Positions 35,517 to 45,262 of a DNA stretch of 64,000 nucleotides are shown here, piece after piece. How positions within the stretch are numbered: position 1 is the stretch's first letter; each line of letters begins with the position of its first letter. Source of the stretch: Coptis chinensis. Lineage: Eukaryota; Streptophyta; Magnoliopsida; Ranunculales; Ranunculaceae. Under the pieces are notes generated by a model. It was not told where the DNA came from and made no database searches. It saw only the letters and a program-made list of their open reading frames with translations. The stretch is taken from NCBI GenBank assembly GCA_015680905.1, contig CM027381.1, positions 88,623,501 to 88,687,500 on the forward strand, in the 5' to 3' direction. A program made the translations under genes and the position numbers.

Positions 35517-35841
35517 TACAATTGAGTAAAGAAAACCGTTAGTAAATATTAGTAACGGTTAGAAACCATTACAATAAATAATTATGTAACGGTTATAAAG
35601 CGTTACGAATATTAATAACGAATTAGCAACGCCCAAACTGTGACGCATAAAAACCGTTACAAATCTTTTTAGTAACGATTTCTGACTGTTAGGGATGTCC
35701 TGTTTTGGTATAGTGATTAGACACATGCATATAACTAATAACATATATAATATGCATAATATTTGCCCATATGATTCTCATTCAAAATATAAATAATTAG
35801 AGTTAATATAAAAGTAATGCTTTTAGTATATAACCCTATCA

Positions 35842-35998
35842 GGTGTAAGCAACGAGGCTTGGAAAAAGAGGTCGTTGCTGTTAGTTGGCAACTACTGTGC
35901 TATCAGATGTAGGTTGCAAACTATGATTTGCAATATCTCCGGTGGGTGGGAGTGTCTTGCTCATGTTGTTTTGATGGTTGGGTTACGGTTATTTTAAC
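35842..35998 (+). CDS. Antisense ORF, continuation after the solo LTR
   Basis: In the same frame as 26666-27300 once the insertion is ignored, the plus strand reads SNEAWKKRSLLLVGNYCAIR and on to a TAA at 35996-35998. WKKR followed by a hydrophobic strand is common in plant gag-like transposon proteins. The real exon probably ends before the stop, since the next exon starts after an acceptor at 36025. Confidence 0.5.
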
Positions 35999-36025
35999 TA
36001 ACTTGTGCTTTTGTTCTGCTTGTAG

Positions 36026-36873
36026 AGTTCACTGTAAAGACACAAACTAATTGGCAGGAGATAGAGAGGTTCGCAAGGTTGACTCGGGCCCAGAAACAAG
36101 TGAAACTGCCTGAAGTAGCTCATTTCTTTGTGGAAAAAGGAGGTCCCGCAATCAGGGAGAAGAGAAGAGATCAAAAGAAAAGGGCTCGGGTTCAAGCCAT
36201 TGAAAAAGTGATGGAGAAACGAACAAGCAATTTGGTAACTAGGGAAGATAGGAACCGAGGTTGCACTGGTTCCAAGCGACCCTCCGGAGGTGCTGGTGTC
36301 TCGGGGGCTGGTGGGTCGGGCTGGTGACCTGAAGGGGGGTCAATTGACGTGCCTGTGGAGTTGGAGAGGGTTGGCTTCAACTCTCGTGCGCGGAGCAGCT
36401 AGGTGAAGAGGAAAGCAGACTCATCTGAGCAGGACGCTGCAAAGGCTGCCAAAGCTGCGAAGCGTGTGCTTGGGGAGAGGTCTAGTATAGGGGGTGGGTT
36501 TAGTGGTGGTCGAGTTGGCGGTAAAGCCACTCGCAGTACCCGATCAAGGCCGGAGCCAGTTATGGACTTGGCAACTTTTGGGGTCAGGTAGAGCTCGTCT
36601 CCTGTGCTTCGAGAGCCTACCCCGCTGGCTAAGGCGAAGGGTCAAAGTAAAGATAGTGGGAAGTCGACTATGATTGCTGAGGACTTGGAGTCGCAAATAG
36701 TGTACTTGGATGAGCAGGGGGTGCAGCGGACTGTGAAGCGAACTGATGTCAACTTCAGGTCGAGTAAGGTATCGGCGTGCTTGCTTGAACATATAGCTCT
36801 GGATGGCAACCGTAAGGAGCTGGATGCCAAGGGGCTGGCTGATAACCTGAAGTGAATGGAGATCACGCAATGT
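36026..36873 (+). pseudogene. Antisense gene, middle exon(s), copy 1
   Basis: From the acceptor TTGTAG at 36021-36025 one frame runs to 36855, with stops only at 36325-36327, 36400-36402 and 36589-36591. It encodes a basic helical part (RLTRAQKQVKLPEVAHFF, EKRRDQKKRARVQAIEKVME), a Gly/Ser/Ala-rich linker, and a conserved block YLDEQGVQRTVKRTDVNF with CLLEHIALDG that recurs in copy 2 at 38755. The low number of stops over 270 codons suggests the gene was functional until fairly recently. A donor GTAAGTG lies at about 36870. Confidence 0.55.
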
Positions 36874-36962
36874 CTGGTAAGTGAAACTGTCCAAATTTGG
36901 TTTGCTTGTTCATTTATGAGAATTGCTGTGAACTGATTGCTATTGTATGAGTGCGATTGCAG

Positions 36963-37588
36963 CTTGTAAGTAGATTCCAGAAGTTGAAAGAGATTGCCCA
37001 GTTTGCTGAATCAGATAAAGAGACCGTGGTGAAGCTGAAAAACGAGCTGAAGGGGGTTCAGGATGCGTATGGCATAGATCGCCGTGAGCTTGATGAGGTG
37101 AAGAAGGAGCACCAGGAGCTGAAGTTGGCGAAGCTTCTGAAGGATAGTGAGGTGGAAGAGTCGAAGTTTAAACTACAGTCACTGAGAAGAAGAACGTTAA
37201 TCCGCTTCAGAGAAATTGGTAGGTTGAATGACTATGCCATACACTGCAAGGGAGTTGCTCAGGACGCTACTAAAGCATATGATGACCTGGATGTTGATTT
37301 CGTTGAGCTGGAAGCCAATTACAAGGCCTTGAAAGAGGAGCATGAACACGGGGCTCCTAGTACCTCAGTGATACCGGTACAAGGAGATGCATGTGATGCT
37401 TTTACTTCTGCGGTGCGGTCGTTGCGCAAGAGGTCGTTGACCCCCAAACCGAAGCTGTTATGTCAGATGTGTTTGTGAACTTAGATGTGGATGGTGTGTC
37501 GATTGTGGTCGAGGAGAGGGATGCCGAGGTTGAGGACTCACTGGCGGCTAGAAATTTGGCTGTTCTACCTAGAGCTGGCGAGTTGTGA
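36963..37588 (+). pseudogene. Antisense gene, coiled-coil C-terminus, copy 1
   Basis: After an acceptor (GATTGCAG, 36962) the frame encodes a strongly charged coiled coil (LVSRFQKLKEIAQFAESDKE, KNELKGVQDAYGIDRRELDE) followed by YAIHCKGVAQDATKAYDDLD, also seen in copy 2. The frame closes at 37478; one frame over it continues as VSIVVEERDAEVEDSLAARN and ends LPRAGEL with TGA at 37586-37588, so one frameshift near 37440-37470 separates it from its natural end. About 200 residues. Function unknown. Confidence 0.55.
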
Positions 37589-37699
37589 GAGCACTCTGTT
37601 AATTTTGATGTTTGTAAGTGGTGATACAATAGAGCTAGTTTTCCGGGGTAACCTGGATAGTTCGCTTTTCTTGTTTCTGTTTGTTAACACACTGAACGA

Positions 37700-37830
37700 C
37701 CTGGTGCCCCGTATTGGTCTGGGGTGCCAATGTGATGATGAATGGTAATTAGCTGAGTTGGATTTCCTGAGTAGACTCAGCAGCTCAGCTAAGATGCGAG
37801 CTGTGGTCTGGGTTTGTCCGACCGGTTCGT
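37700..37830 (+). other. Double-hairpin cluster 1
   Basis: Within 115-245 bp after the copy 1 stop codon lie three adjacent inverted repeats: TGGTGCCCC/GGGGTGCCA (37702-37710 with 37721-37729, two G-T pairs); TTAGCTGAGTTG/CAGCTCAGCTAA (37749-37760 with 37781-37792) enclosing a GATTTC bulge and the inner hairpin CTGAG-TAGA-CTCAG; and GAGCTG/CGGTTC (37798-37803 with 37823-37828, two G-T pairs). The second and third match counterparts in cluster 2 with compensating changes. They look like a structured 3' UTR or a cruciform-forming DNA. Confidence 0.6.
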
Positions 37831-38379
37831 ATTTTTGCTTATATGCCATGTTTGCTGTTTGCTTCTCCATTTTGTTTATCTCCCGCATGATTGAATGTAT
37901 GAATCTTGATATTATTATATCTGTTTGGTTGCGTAGGCAACTCCTTATAAAAGTGGGTGAGTTTAAGTAACTTGTGGTCTTGAGTGAGCGTCCTGTCCTT
38001 TATTTGTCCTTAGCGTTATAGGTCACGTTTAACGAGAATTAGTGACTCTGTCCGAACTGCGTATATAGTAGGGTGTATGCCGTGCTCTGCATTTTTGGAG
38101 AGTTGACATATTTGTGCACGTGCGTGACACATGTAGGAATATGAGTAGTTGGAGATGTGCAATGATGGCTGCCAGGTGGCCTGACGTTTGGCATCTCGAT
38201 GTAATTATGGCGTGCCTAGGGAAGATACGCTATTTGAGAATAAGTAGAATTGTTCCTAGAATACCAAAGGTATTTGCTCTTCTTCTTGCTGCAGCCATTC
38301 TTCTCCAAACCGTTGTGCGCCATTTTCTTTAATTTGCTGCTCACTCAGGTATGTTTGCTTCCGTATTTGGCTATTCCTC
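37831..38379. other. Spacer between the two antisense modules
   Basis: No coding sequence that I can support. It may contain the 3' end of the first transcript and the promoter or intron of the second. Confidence 0.35.
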
Positions 38380-39382
38380 TTGAATAGAAAAACTGTGTCT
38401 TGGTTGCTAACTCGCTTAATGTTGGCCTCGTTTGTAGACTTCATTATGGCCAGGTGTCGTAGATATACTAAGGGTGAGGGGAGTTTGAGGGAAACCTCCC
38501 CCCTTGTAATGGAAGAGATGGAGTTCCACCCTTATCAGCATGGTGATCATGGCAAGAGGAAAGTTGTTGCTTCAGAAGCTAAGGGTAATAAGCGACCCAG
38601 GAGTTCAGGTCGCCCGACTAGTGGCATTGTGTTCAGGTCTCCCCGTCAGAGGGATGATGCCAATCGGGCTACTGAGGAACGTAGCGACCAGGGTCAAGGC
38701 CACCAGATCGCTGGTGAGAGTTCGCCCCAGTGTCTCGGGGATGTAGGGAGCGAATTCTTCTATGTGGGGAAGACGGGGAAGAAACGTGCTGTGAAACGTT
38801 CTGATTGTAGTTTCCACTCAGCACCAATAGCGACCAGCCTTCTAAAAGGGATCGTACTAGATGGTGATAAGGTTGAGGTTGAAGACGAAGATATGGGGAC
38901 ATTGTTGGGGACCATGGACATGGCTTGTTGTTTGGTGAGCTTTTTCATCTGTTATGTTTTTCTTTTCTTTATCGGGCGACTCTAATTTTGGTGTTGTACT
39001 TGTAGTTTCTTGCGGGGTACGACAAAGGTGAAGAACGCCGTACAACGTCTTTGTATCTTGATGTCAACGCCAGCGCTTAGCCCGGGATGTATGCGAGCTG
39101 CATGGGGAGTTGACAAGAAGAAACTGGAAGTAATGACCAAAAAGTACCGGGATGCTGCTAATGAGAATTCTGTGCTAGTTAATGCGATAAAGGATCTATA
39201 AGGTAAGCTGGCTGAAGTTACGAAGTATGCCAAGCAATGTCAGGGGGTTGCGCACAAAGCGCAAGATGCGTACGACGTGACCTGTATCCAATATGCCGAA
39301 CTAGATGAGAAGTATTTCCAGTTGAAAAAGGCGTGTGATTGTGGGGCTCAGGGTACGGGTATGTGCGTGGTGCTTAGAGTCA
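38380..39382 (+). pseudogene. Antisense gene, C-terminal module, copy 2
   Basis: Exon 38380-38934 has an open frame of 185 codons: a basic Arg/Gly/Ser linker (KRPRSSGRPTSGIVFRSPRQ) and the block FYVGKTGKKRAVKRSDCSFH with SLLKGIVLDG, parallel to copy 1. A donor GTGAGC (38935) and an acceptor TTGTAG (39005) bound a short intron; then LFLAGYDKGEE, and after several frame breaks KYRDAANENSVLVNAIKDL and YAKQCQGVAHKAQDAYDV, parallel to the coiled-coil end of copy 1. The later part has stops (for example 39199-39201), so it is broken. The N-terminal domain is not repeated here. It is an ancient, diverged duplicate. Confidence 0.55.
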
Positions 39383-39549
39383 AAAGGCACGCACCCTCGA
39401 CCGATCTTTGCCAGGCGGATAAACATATTGTTGCTGCTCCTTGATGGTGATTTCCAATCATGTATTTGTAAGTGTTGAAAATTTGTGAGTACTTTGTCTG
39501 TTCTCTTATTTGTATGAGAGTTAAACAATAGAAGTTCTCGAGTTCCCGA

Positions 39550-39714
39550 AAGCGTCTGGCCTTTTGATCTGAGACGCTTGATGAACTGGTTTCCACGAAA
39601 GTGGCAGTTCGACATTTTGCTAAAATTATAAGAAATACTGATCTGGATTTCCTGGGTAGACCCAACAGATCAGTGGATTCGTGAACTGGTTTCCTGGCGT
39701 TGGTCGGGCAGTTC
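39550..39714 (+). other. Double-hairpin cluster 2
   Basis: Four consecutive inverted repeats: AAGCGTCT/AGACGCTT (39550-39557 with 39572-39579); GAACTG/CAGTTC (39583-39588 with 39605-39610) enclosing a GTTT bulge and CCAC-GAAA-GTGG; ACTGATCTG/CAGATCAGT (39637-39645 with 39666-39674) enclosing GATTTC and TGGG-TAGA-CCCA; and GAACTG/CAGTTC (39683-39688 with 39709-39714) enclosing GTTT and a CCTG/CGGG hairpin. All but the first share one plan: outer stem, 5' bulge G(A)TTT, inner hairpin, immediate return to the outer stem. Confidence 0.65.
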
Positions 39715-39871
39715 CATTGATAAATGTGTATGGAATGCATGTTTTTGCTTATTCTTGATTGCTTGTGGTTAACGTTTTTATATGTAAGTTGCCCACCCGT
39801 AAGAATCGTATAGGCTGTGAACCCTGGTAGCTTAGGTGATCGTGCTAGCTTACTATGGTGTAAGGCTCGTT

Positions 39872-40740
39872 GAGTTGATCCTGAAGTCAAAGGTATTCAA
39901 CTGAGGAGATTTTGAAAGGCTATAAAGCCTGTGATCTCAAGAGAGCGAGAGGCTCGCTGAGAGCGTAGTGTGTGTGTAAGCATAATGAGAATTGGAGAGG
40001 CTCTGGAGCCTATAAGCTTAAGAGATCGTGCTATTTGCGGAGAGTGGGTTAGTTTATGAAAGCGTATCGCTCACTGAGAGCGTTGTCGCTGAGTTGATCC
40101 TAGAAGTACAGGTCCTCAACTAGTGAGAATTGGAGAGGCTCTTGAGCCTATTCGCTCAAGAGAGCGTGCTGCTCACGGAGAGCGTGTTAGCTTATGAAAG
40201 TGTATCGATCACTGAGAGCGTTCTCACTGAGTTGATCCTAGAAGTATAGATCATCAACTAGTGAGAATTGGAGAGCGTGTTAGCTCAAGAGAGCATCCTG
40301 CTCATGGAGAGCGTGTTAGCTTATGAAAGCATATCGCTCACTGAGATCGTTCTCATTGAGTTAATCCTAGAAGTATAGGTCCTCAACTAGTGAGAATTGG
40401 AGAGGCTCTGAGCTGTTAAGCTCAAGAGAGTCTTTGCTCCGGAGAGAGCGTGTTAGCTTATGAAAGCGTATCGCTCACTGAGTTGATCCTAGAAGTATAG
40501 GTCCTCAACTAGTGAGAATTAGAGAGGCTCTGGAGCCTGTTAGCTCAAGAGAGCGTGCTGCTCACGGAGAGCGTGTTAACTTATGAAAGCGTATTGCTCA
40601 CTAAGAGCGTTCTCACTGAGTTGATCCTAGAAGTATAGGTCCTCAACTAGTGAGAATTGGAGAGGCTCTGGAGCCTGTTAGCTCAAGAGAGCGTCTCTTT
40701 GCTCCGGAGGCGTGTTAGCTTATGAAAGCTGCATCTTTCG
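39872..40740 (+). repeat. Hairpin-rich tandem array
   Basis: Six units marked by GAGTT[G/A]ATCCT begin at 39872, 40091, 40229, 40358, 40480 and 40618; spacings are 219, 138, 129, 122 and 138 bp. Each contains AGTTGA-T-CCTA-(6)-TAGG-TCC-TCAACT, usually AGGCTC-TG-GAGCCT, and several GAGAGCGT and TTAGCT[C/T]A motifs. It lies just 3' of integrase in element sense. Tandem arrays in this region are known in Tat/Ogre elements and can seed satellite DNA. Confidence 0.85.
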
Positions 40741-40915
40741 GCGAGAGGCGTTGAAACTCAAGATAGTCTTTGGAAGTGCGCCATTAATCGCGTTAATGCT
40801 CTTATTGTGAGTTCGGTACTTTATCGACGAGATTAGGTAGAGTAGGTTGTACTACATAAGTAAACTAAACTTGAATTATAGTAAATGAAAACATGGAATA
40901 TACAACAATGTATTT

Positions 40916-42309
40916 TTATTGATAAAACTTCTTTAACAAATAAGTGTTCCAAGGGCGTGACAATAATTTCCCCTCTTGGGTTTTGATCCAGTATGCTCCA
41001 TTACCTACAACTCGTTCCACTATGTATGGTCCTTCCCATGTTGGTGCCAGTTTGGAGTCATCTTGAGTCTTTTTCAGAACTAGATTGTCGTGTTGAAAAG
41101 ATCGAGGATGTACTCGCTTGTTGTAGGACTTCTTCAGATTTTGTTGATAAGATGCCACTCTGATGGCAGCTAGGTCACGCCGTTCTTCTAGCAAATTGAC
41201 CTCTCGTGCTAAGACGGAGTCATTGTGTCCAGACTCGACGAGTTCTGATCGAGTCGTAGTGATTGTCAGTTCGGTGGGGATAACGGTTTCTGTGCCATAG
41301 CACAAGGAGAATGGAGATTCACCTGTGCTGGAGCAAGCTGTGGTGCGATGAGCCCACAATATGTCTCTAATTGATTTGGCCATTGGCTTTAGTTCTTTTC
41401 AATATTTTTCTTCAGATTTTCTAAGATTGCTTTGTTGCTAGCCTCTGCTTGGCCATTGCTTTGAGCGTACTAAGGAGTGGAGAATGCATGAACGATCTTC
41501 CACTTGGCCAGAAACTCCTTGACTGTTTTTCCCTTGAATTGGGAACCATTGTCCATCACCAATGTGTGTGGCAAGCCGAATATGGTAATGATATGAGTCC
41601 AGGTGAAGTTTCTGACATATGATTCCTTGACATGAGCTAAAGGAATTGCTTCGATCCACTTAGTGAAGTAATCAGTTGCGACTAAGACAAAGCAAAAACC
41701 GCTACTCTTTTGTGGGATGAATGGTCCCATGATGTCCATGCCCCACATGTGAAATGGCCAAGGGCTCGCGATGTTGATCAACTCACGAGCTGGTTGTATG
41801 ATGTTGTGGCCAAAGGTCTGACATTTGATGCACTTGAGGACATATGTTTTGGCGTCGATCTGCATTCGAGGCCAAAAGTATCCTTGGGAGATTGCTTTGT
41901 GAGCCAAAGAGCGACCTCCAGCATGGTTTCCATATTCTCCCTCATGAATCTCAGCAAAAATCAATTGACCTTGTTCTAGGCTTATGCACCTCAAGTGAGG
42001 ACCGCTAGTGGATTTTCTAAATAACTTGTTATTGACCAAGCAATAACGGCGTGCCTGATATGGGATTTGTCTGTCTTTGGTATGCTCTTCTGGGAGCGTG
42101 TCGTGTTGGATGTATTCTATGATGGGCTGCATCCATGTTTGACTCATCTGATTGTCAGAGAGTGGGCACAGGTCGCTGATTTCTAAGACGTGTTCCACTT
42201 GGTAAGTAGGTCGGTCAACTACCTCAATGAGTAATTGTCTAGGGGCGTAGTTTGGTGTTTGAGTAGCCAAGTAAGCTAAACTGTTTGCGTGACGGTTCTC
42301 GTCACGCAA
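40916..42309 (-). pseudogene. Integrase region of the Tat-type element
   Basis: Integrase inserts the cDNA into the genome. On the minus strand: the HHCC zinc-binding part (HEGEYGNHAGG, then C.KC in LKCIKCQTFG, about 41925-41805), the catalytic core with WGMDIMGPF (first Asp, about 41740) and LPHTLVMDNGSQFKG (second Asp, about 41570), then YAQSNGQAE with the catalytic Glu (about 41465-41440), and a C-terminal part with WEGPYIVERVVGNGAYWI ending at a TAA at 40916-40918. Lesions: TAG for Gln in front of YAQSNG (41467-41469) and a frameshift at about 41395. Upstream, 42309-42000 continues from RNase H. Confidence 0.9.
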
Positions 42310-43407
42310 AAAGTGATGTATGGTAGCTTTCTTGAATGCCGTAAGTAACTGATAAACAACTTGAAGGTACTTAGAAAGGTTACCTTCGTGGGTAGTGTAC
42401 TCTTTAGCAACCTGGCGAACGACCAGTTGCGAGTCACTAAAGACTTGGAGCTTTTGTACACCGAGTTACAGCGCCATGCGGAGCCCTATGATTAACGCCT
42501 CGTACTCCGCTTTGTTATTGGAGGTCGCAAAGTCGATGGGAACTGATTTCTCCATCATTGCTCCATCTGGGGATACTAGGACAACTCCGATTCCACTTCC
42601 TCCAGGATTGCTAGATCCGTCTACAAAGAGAGACCAGACGATCTTGTCATTCTTCTTTGTGGATGTAATATCTATTTCTGGTTCCCAATTTAGGTCGTCG
42701 ATAGGAAAATCTACTAGGAAATCTGTAACGACTTGTCCTTTCTGTGAGGTACGTGGGATGAACTCGATGTGGTGCTCCCTGAGCTCTTCGGCCCATACTG
42801 CCATGCTAGTTGTCTTGTTCTCCTTGTGAATGATTTTCTTCAATGGAAGGTCGATGAGTACTTTGATTGGATGCGCTTGAAAGTAAGGTCTGAACTTTCG
42901 TGCAGAATATAACAATGCGAGTACTGCTCTTTCAATGTAAGAGTAATTCTTTTTAGCTGGAGTGAGCGTCTTACTTGTAAAATAGATCGGTTTCTCTGAG
43001 TTGTTTTTCTCTTTGAAGAGAACTGAGCTGATGGCAAAGTCTGAGATTGCTAGATACAGCCCCAGCGTTTCGCCATCTATTGGTTTTGCCAGGATGGGAG
43101 GTGTAGTCAGGTACTCCTTGAGAGTGGAGAACGCTTGGTGGCACTGATCGTTCCACGAGAACTGCTCACCTTTTTTAAGAAGTTGCAAGAACGGTCGGCA
43201 TTTGTCTGACGCCCTGGATATGAATCGGTTTAGTGCTGCAACCATTCCTGATAGCTTCTGTATTTGCTTCTTCATCTGTGGATCGGGCATGCCCAAGAAC
43301 GCTCTAATTTGGTCTGGGTTAGCTTCGATCCCTCTTTGTGATACTTGGTACCCTAGAAACTTCCCTGAGGATGCTCCAAAAAGGCATTTTTTTTTATTCA
43401 GCTTCAT
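42310..43407 (-). pseudogene. RT connection, RNase H and second (archaeal-type) RNase H
   Basis: In one open frame: KKKCLFGASSGKFLGYQVSQ and GIEANPDQI (end of RT), FLGMPDPQMKKQIQKLSGMV, the gypsy RNase H core (LYLAISDFAISSVLFKE, PIYFTSKTL, YSYIERAVLALLYSARKFRP), then the second RNase H with WSLFVDGSSNPGGSGIGVVL, NNKAEYEALIIGLRMAL and, after a stop near 42465, LQVFSDSQLVVRQV. The catalytic D, E, D residues of the second domain are present. Two RNase H domains in a row are a mark of the Tat lineage. Confidence 0.9.
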
Positions 43408-44052
43408 TCGAGTCCGGCGTAACCTGGAGAACGCTTTCTCAAGATGAGTGAGGTGGTCACCTGCTTTTTAGCTCTTGATGACCATGTCGTCGATATAGAC
43501 TTCCATGGTATACCCTAACATGTCCTAGAACATGTCAGTGACCAGCCGTTGATAAGTCGCTCCAGCGTTCTTAAGTCCGAACGGGAGGACGTTGTAGCAG
43601 TAAATTCCTTGTTCAGTGATAAATGATGTTTTCTCCTGGTCTTCTTCAGCGAGTGGGATTTAATTGTATCCACTGTATGCATCCATAAATAACAGGAGCT
43701 CGTGGCCACAGGTCTGGTCCACCAGTTGGTCAATTCTAGGCAAAGGGAAGCTATCTTTAGGTGTTTCTTGGTTAACATTGGTAAAGTTAATGCAAAGACG
43801 AACTATGCCATTCTTTTTTGGAACTGATACTATGTTAGCGATCCAGTCTGGATAATCGACTTTTCTGATCAACCCGACTTGCTTGAGTTTGTTGACCTCA
43901 TCATTGATTGCTTTTTGAAATCTCAAAGATAACCGTCTAGGTCGCTGACAAACTGGCCTAGCATTAGGATTTACATTTAGTCTATGACATGCAACATTAG
44001 GATCTATACCCGGTACATCGATATACGACCAAGCAAAAACATCTTTATTCAT
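43408..44052 (-). pseudogene. Reverse transcriptase of the Tat-type element
   Basis: Same frame as the RNase H part. Motifs in order: RRLSLRFQKAINDEVNKL, IVSVPKKNGIVRLCINFTNV, KDSFPLPRIDQLVDQT, LLLFMDAYSGYN (first catalytic Asp), FITEQG.YCYNVLPFGL, GATYQRLVTDMF and VYIDDMVIKS with the YIDD catalytic pair (about 43500). Lesions are single stops: TAA after AYSGYN at 43660-43662, TAG after TDMF near 43528, TAA after VIKS near 43470. The rest is well kept, so point mutation rather than rearrangement killed it. Confidence 0.9.
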
Positions 44053-44116
44053 TGCTAAAAAGTTTACAAATTGAGCCTTGAGTGTAGGGTCTAAGTTAGC
44101 CCCTACGTATACGAAG

Positions 44117-44785
44117 TTAGGGTAATCTTCTGTTCATAGGTTCACTCACTCTCTGTCTGCAGGTTGAGATGCTGCCTTTGACGATGATGCGTCTTCCAAG
44201 GGATTGATTTCTAGCGACGCTTTGCCGTTCTGAGGGATGGTGTATTTGGCAGCTGGGATTGGAGCGACCTCTGTGGCGATGACAATAGAGACTGAAGTGG
44301 CCTCTGTGGTTATGAAAACAGGGACCGGAGTGACCTTTGGAATCGGTGTTGGTTGTGTGACACATGATGGTGCGACCTCTGGGGTCTTGACGAGCGGGGA
44401 GCAACAAATGACGGAGCGTCCCTGGGGACGTGGTTGGTGGAGCAACTACTGGAGTGACCTTTGGGGTCCTGACTGGTAGAACAACAACGGCTTGAGTGAC
44501 TTCTGAGGTCTGAACAGATGAATAAACCTTCTTGCTGGAGCCCCCAACGTTCTGTGTTGGTACTTTGGCTCTGACCTCAGCGACTAAGTCTTTGGCCATT
44601 GTGTAGTTGGTGGGCTCGTTCCTTGTGTTGATAGGTAGGTCGGAGGTCTTATTTGCTAAGAGGATTTGGTTACAATGATAAGCCTCGAGCTGATTGCTTC
44701 GAATTTCCATCATGCCCCTAGGACCTAGGAAGCGAAGAACTTGATGCAATGTTGACGGTATAGCTTGCATTTGATGAATCCAACG
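44117..44785 (-). pseudogene. Linker between protease and RT, repetitive
   Basis: Begins as the usual post-protease segment (STLHQVLRFLGPRGMMEIRS, QLEAYHCNQILL) and then becomes Pro/Val/Thr-rich, made of imperfect repeats of a codon group reading T.EVTPV. around 44480-44230 in two frames. A frameshift near 44440 divides it. The DNA repeat (GTGACCTCTGGGGTC-like, about every 30 bp) explains the low-complexity protein. Confidence 0.6.
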
Positions 44786-45262
44786 TCATCCTAGAATGGC
44801 ATTGTAGGACGACTTGATGTCTAGAACGCTGAAGTGCGTATTGAAGCTGACTTTGTCCTCTCTAGATCCCACCGAAACTGGGAGTATGATTTCACCGATT
44901 GGATTGGCTCTGGAGCCGTTGAACCCGTAGAGAGGAGCAATGGGGTCTATGAAGACTGACTTAGGCAAATTCATCTCTTGAATAGTATGGTAGAACAGAT
45001 TGTCACATGAACTACTGGGATCTATCAAGACGTGCTTGACTGTCCAGTCGTTGATTTTGATGTGGACTACAAGTGCGTCATTGTGTGGGAGGCAAACCTT
45101 GTTAAGGTCGGCCTCCGTAAAAGTGATATCACCTGAACTGCGACCGAAACTGCGTGGGGCAGGTGCGGCTTGGGAAGAAAAATAGTAAACTTCTTGAAGG
45201 GCGCCTACACGCCGTCTTTTCTCTCTAAACGATGTTACTGAATCATTTGGAAACGTTATCAT
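44786..45262 (-). pseudogene. Aspartic protease region
   Basis: Reads ITFPNDSVTSFREKRRR, ITFTEADLNKVCLPHNDALV, then VKHVLIDPSSSCDNLFYHTI and YGFNGSRANPIGEIILPVSV and SSYNAILG. This is the retropepsin fold of gypsy elements, but the catalytic D-[ST]-G reads D-P-S, so the Thr-Gly is lost and the protease is probably inactive. Confidence 0.8.

Larger units (their letters stand above)
28440..35715 (+). mobile_element. CACTA (EnSpm) element carrying host gene exons
   Basis: 7.3 kb. Left end CACTACACCAAAACAG, right end the inverse of CACTATACCAAAACAG, flanked by ATT at 28437-28439 and 35716-35718, the 3-bp duplication of CACTA transposons. Both subterminal regions are full of GTAACG/GCGTTACTAA motifs in both orientations, the likely transposase-binding repeats. 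I see no TNPD/transposase_21 or TNPA-like sequence, so it is non-autonomous. Its interior instead holds exons of at least three unrelated host genes (SF3a60, SCAMP, phototropin), all on the plus strand, each with lesions. Confidence 0.9.
27301..35841. mobile_element. Solo LTR (27301-28439 plus 35719-35841) split by a CACTA element
   Basis: Starts TGTAGGAACC and ends ACCCTATCA, with the 5-bp duplication GGTGT at 27296-27300 and 35842-35846. Without the CACTA insertion it is about 1.26 kb. No PBS, coding region or partner LTR is present, so it is a solo LTR; the TG..CA ends and length fit either Ty1/copia or Ty3/gypsy. It inserted into the antisense gene of the Tat-type element. Open frames inside it on either strand look like chance. 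Confidence 0.8.

Noticed and set aside
39872-40740. CRISPR-like regular repeats
   Set aside because: Plant nuclear DNA, unit length varies from about 120 to 220 bp, and units are continuous tandem copies without distinct spacers.
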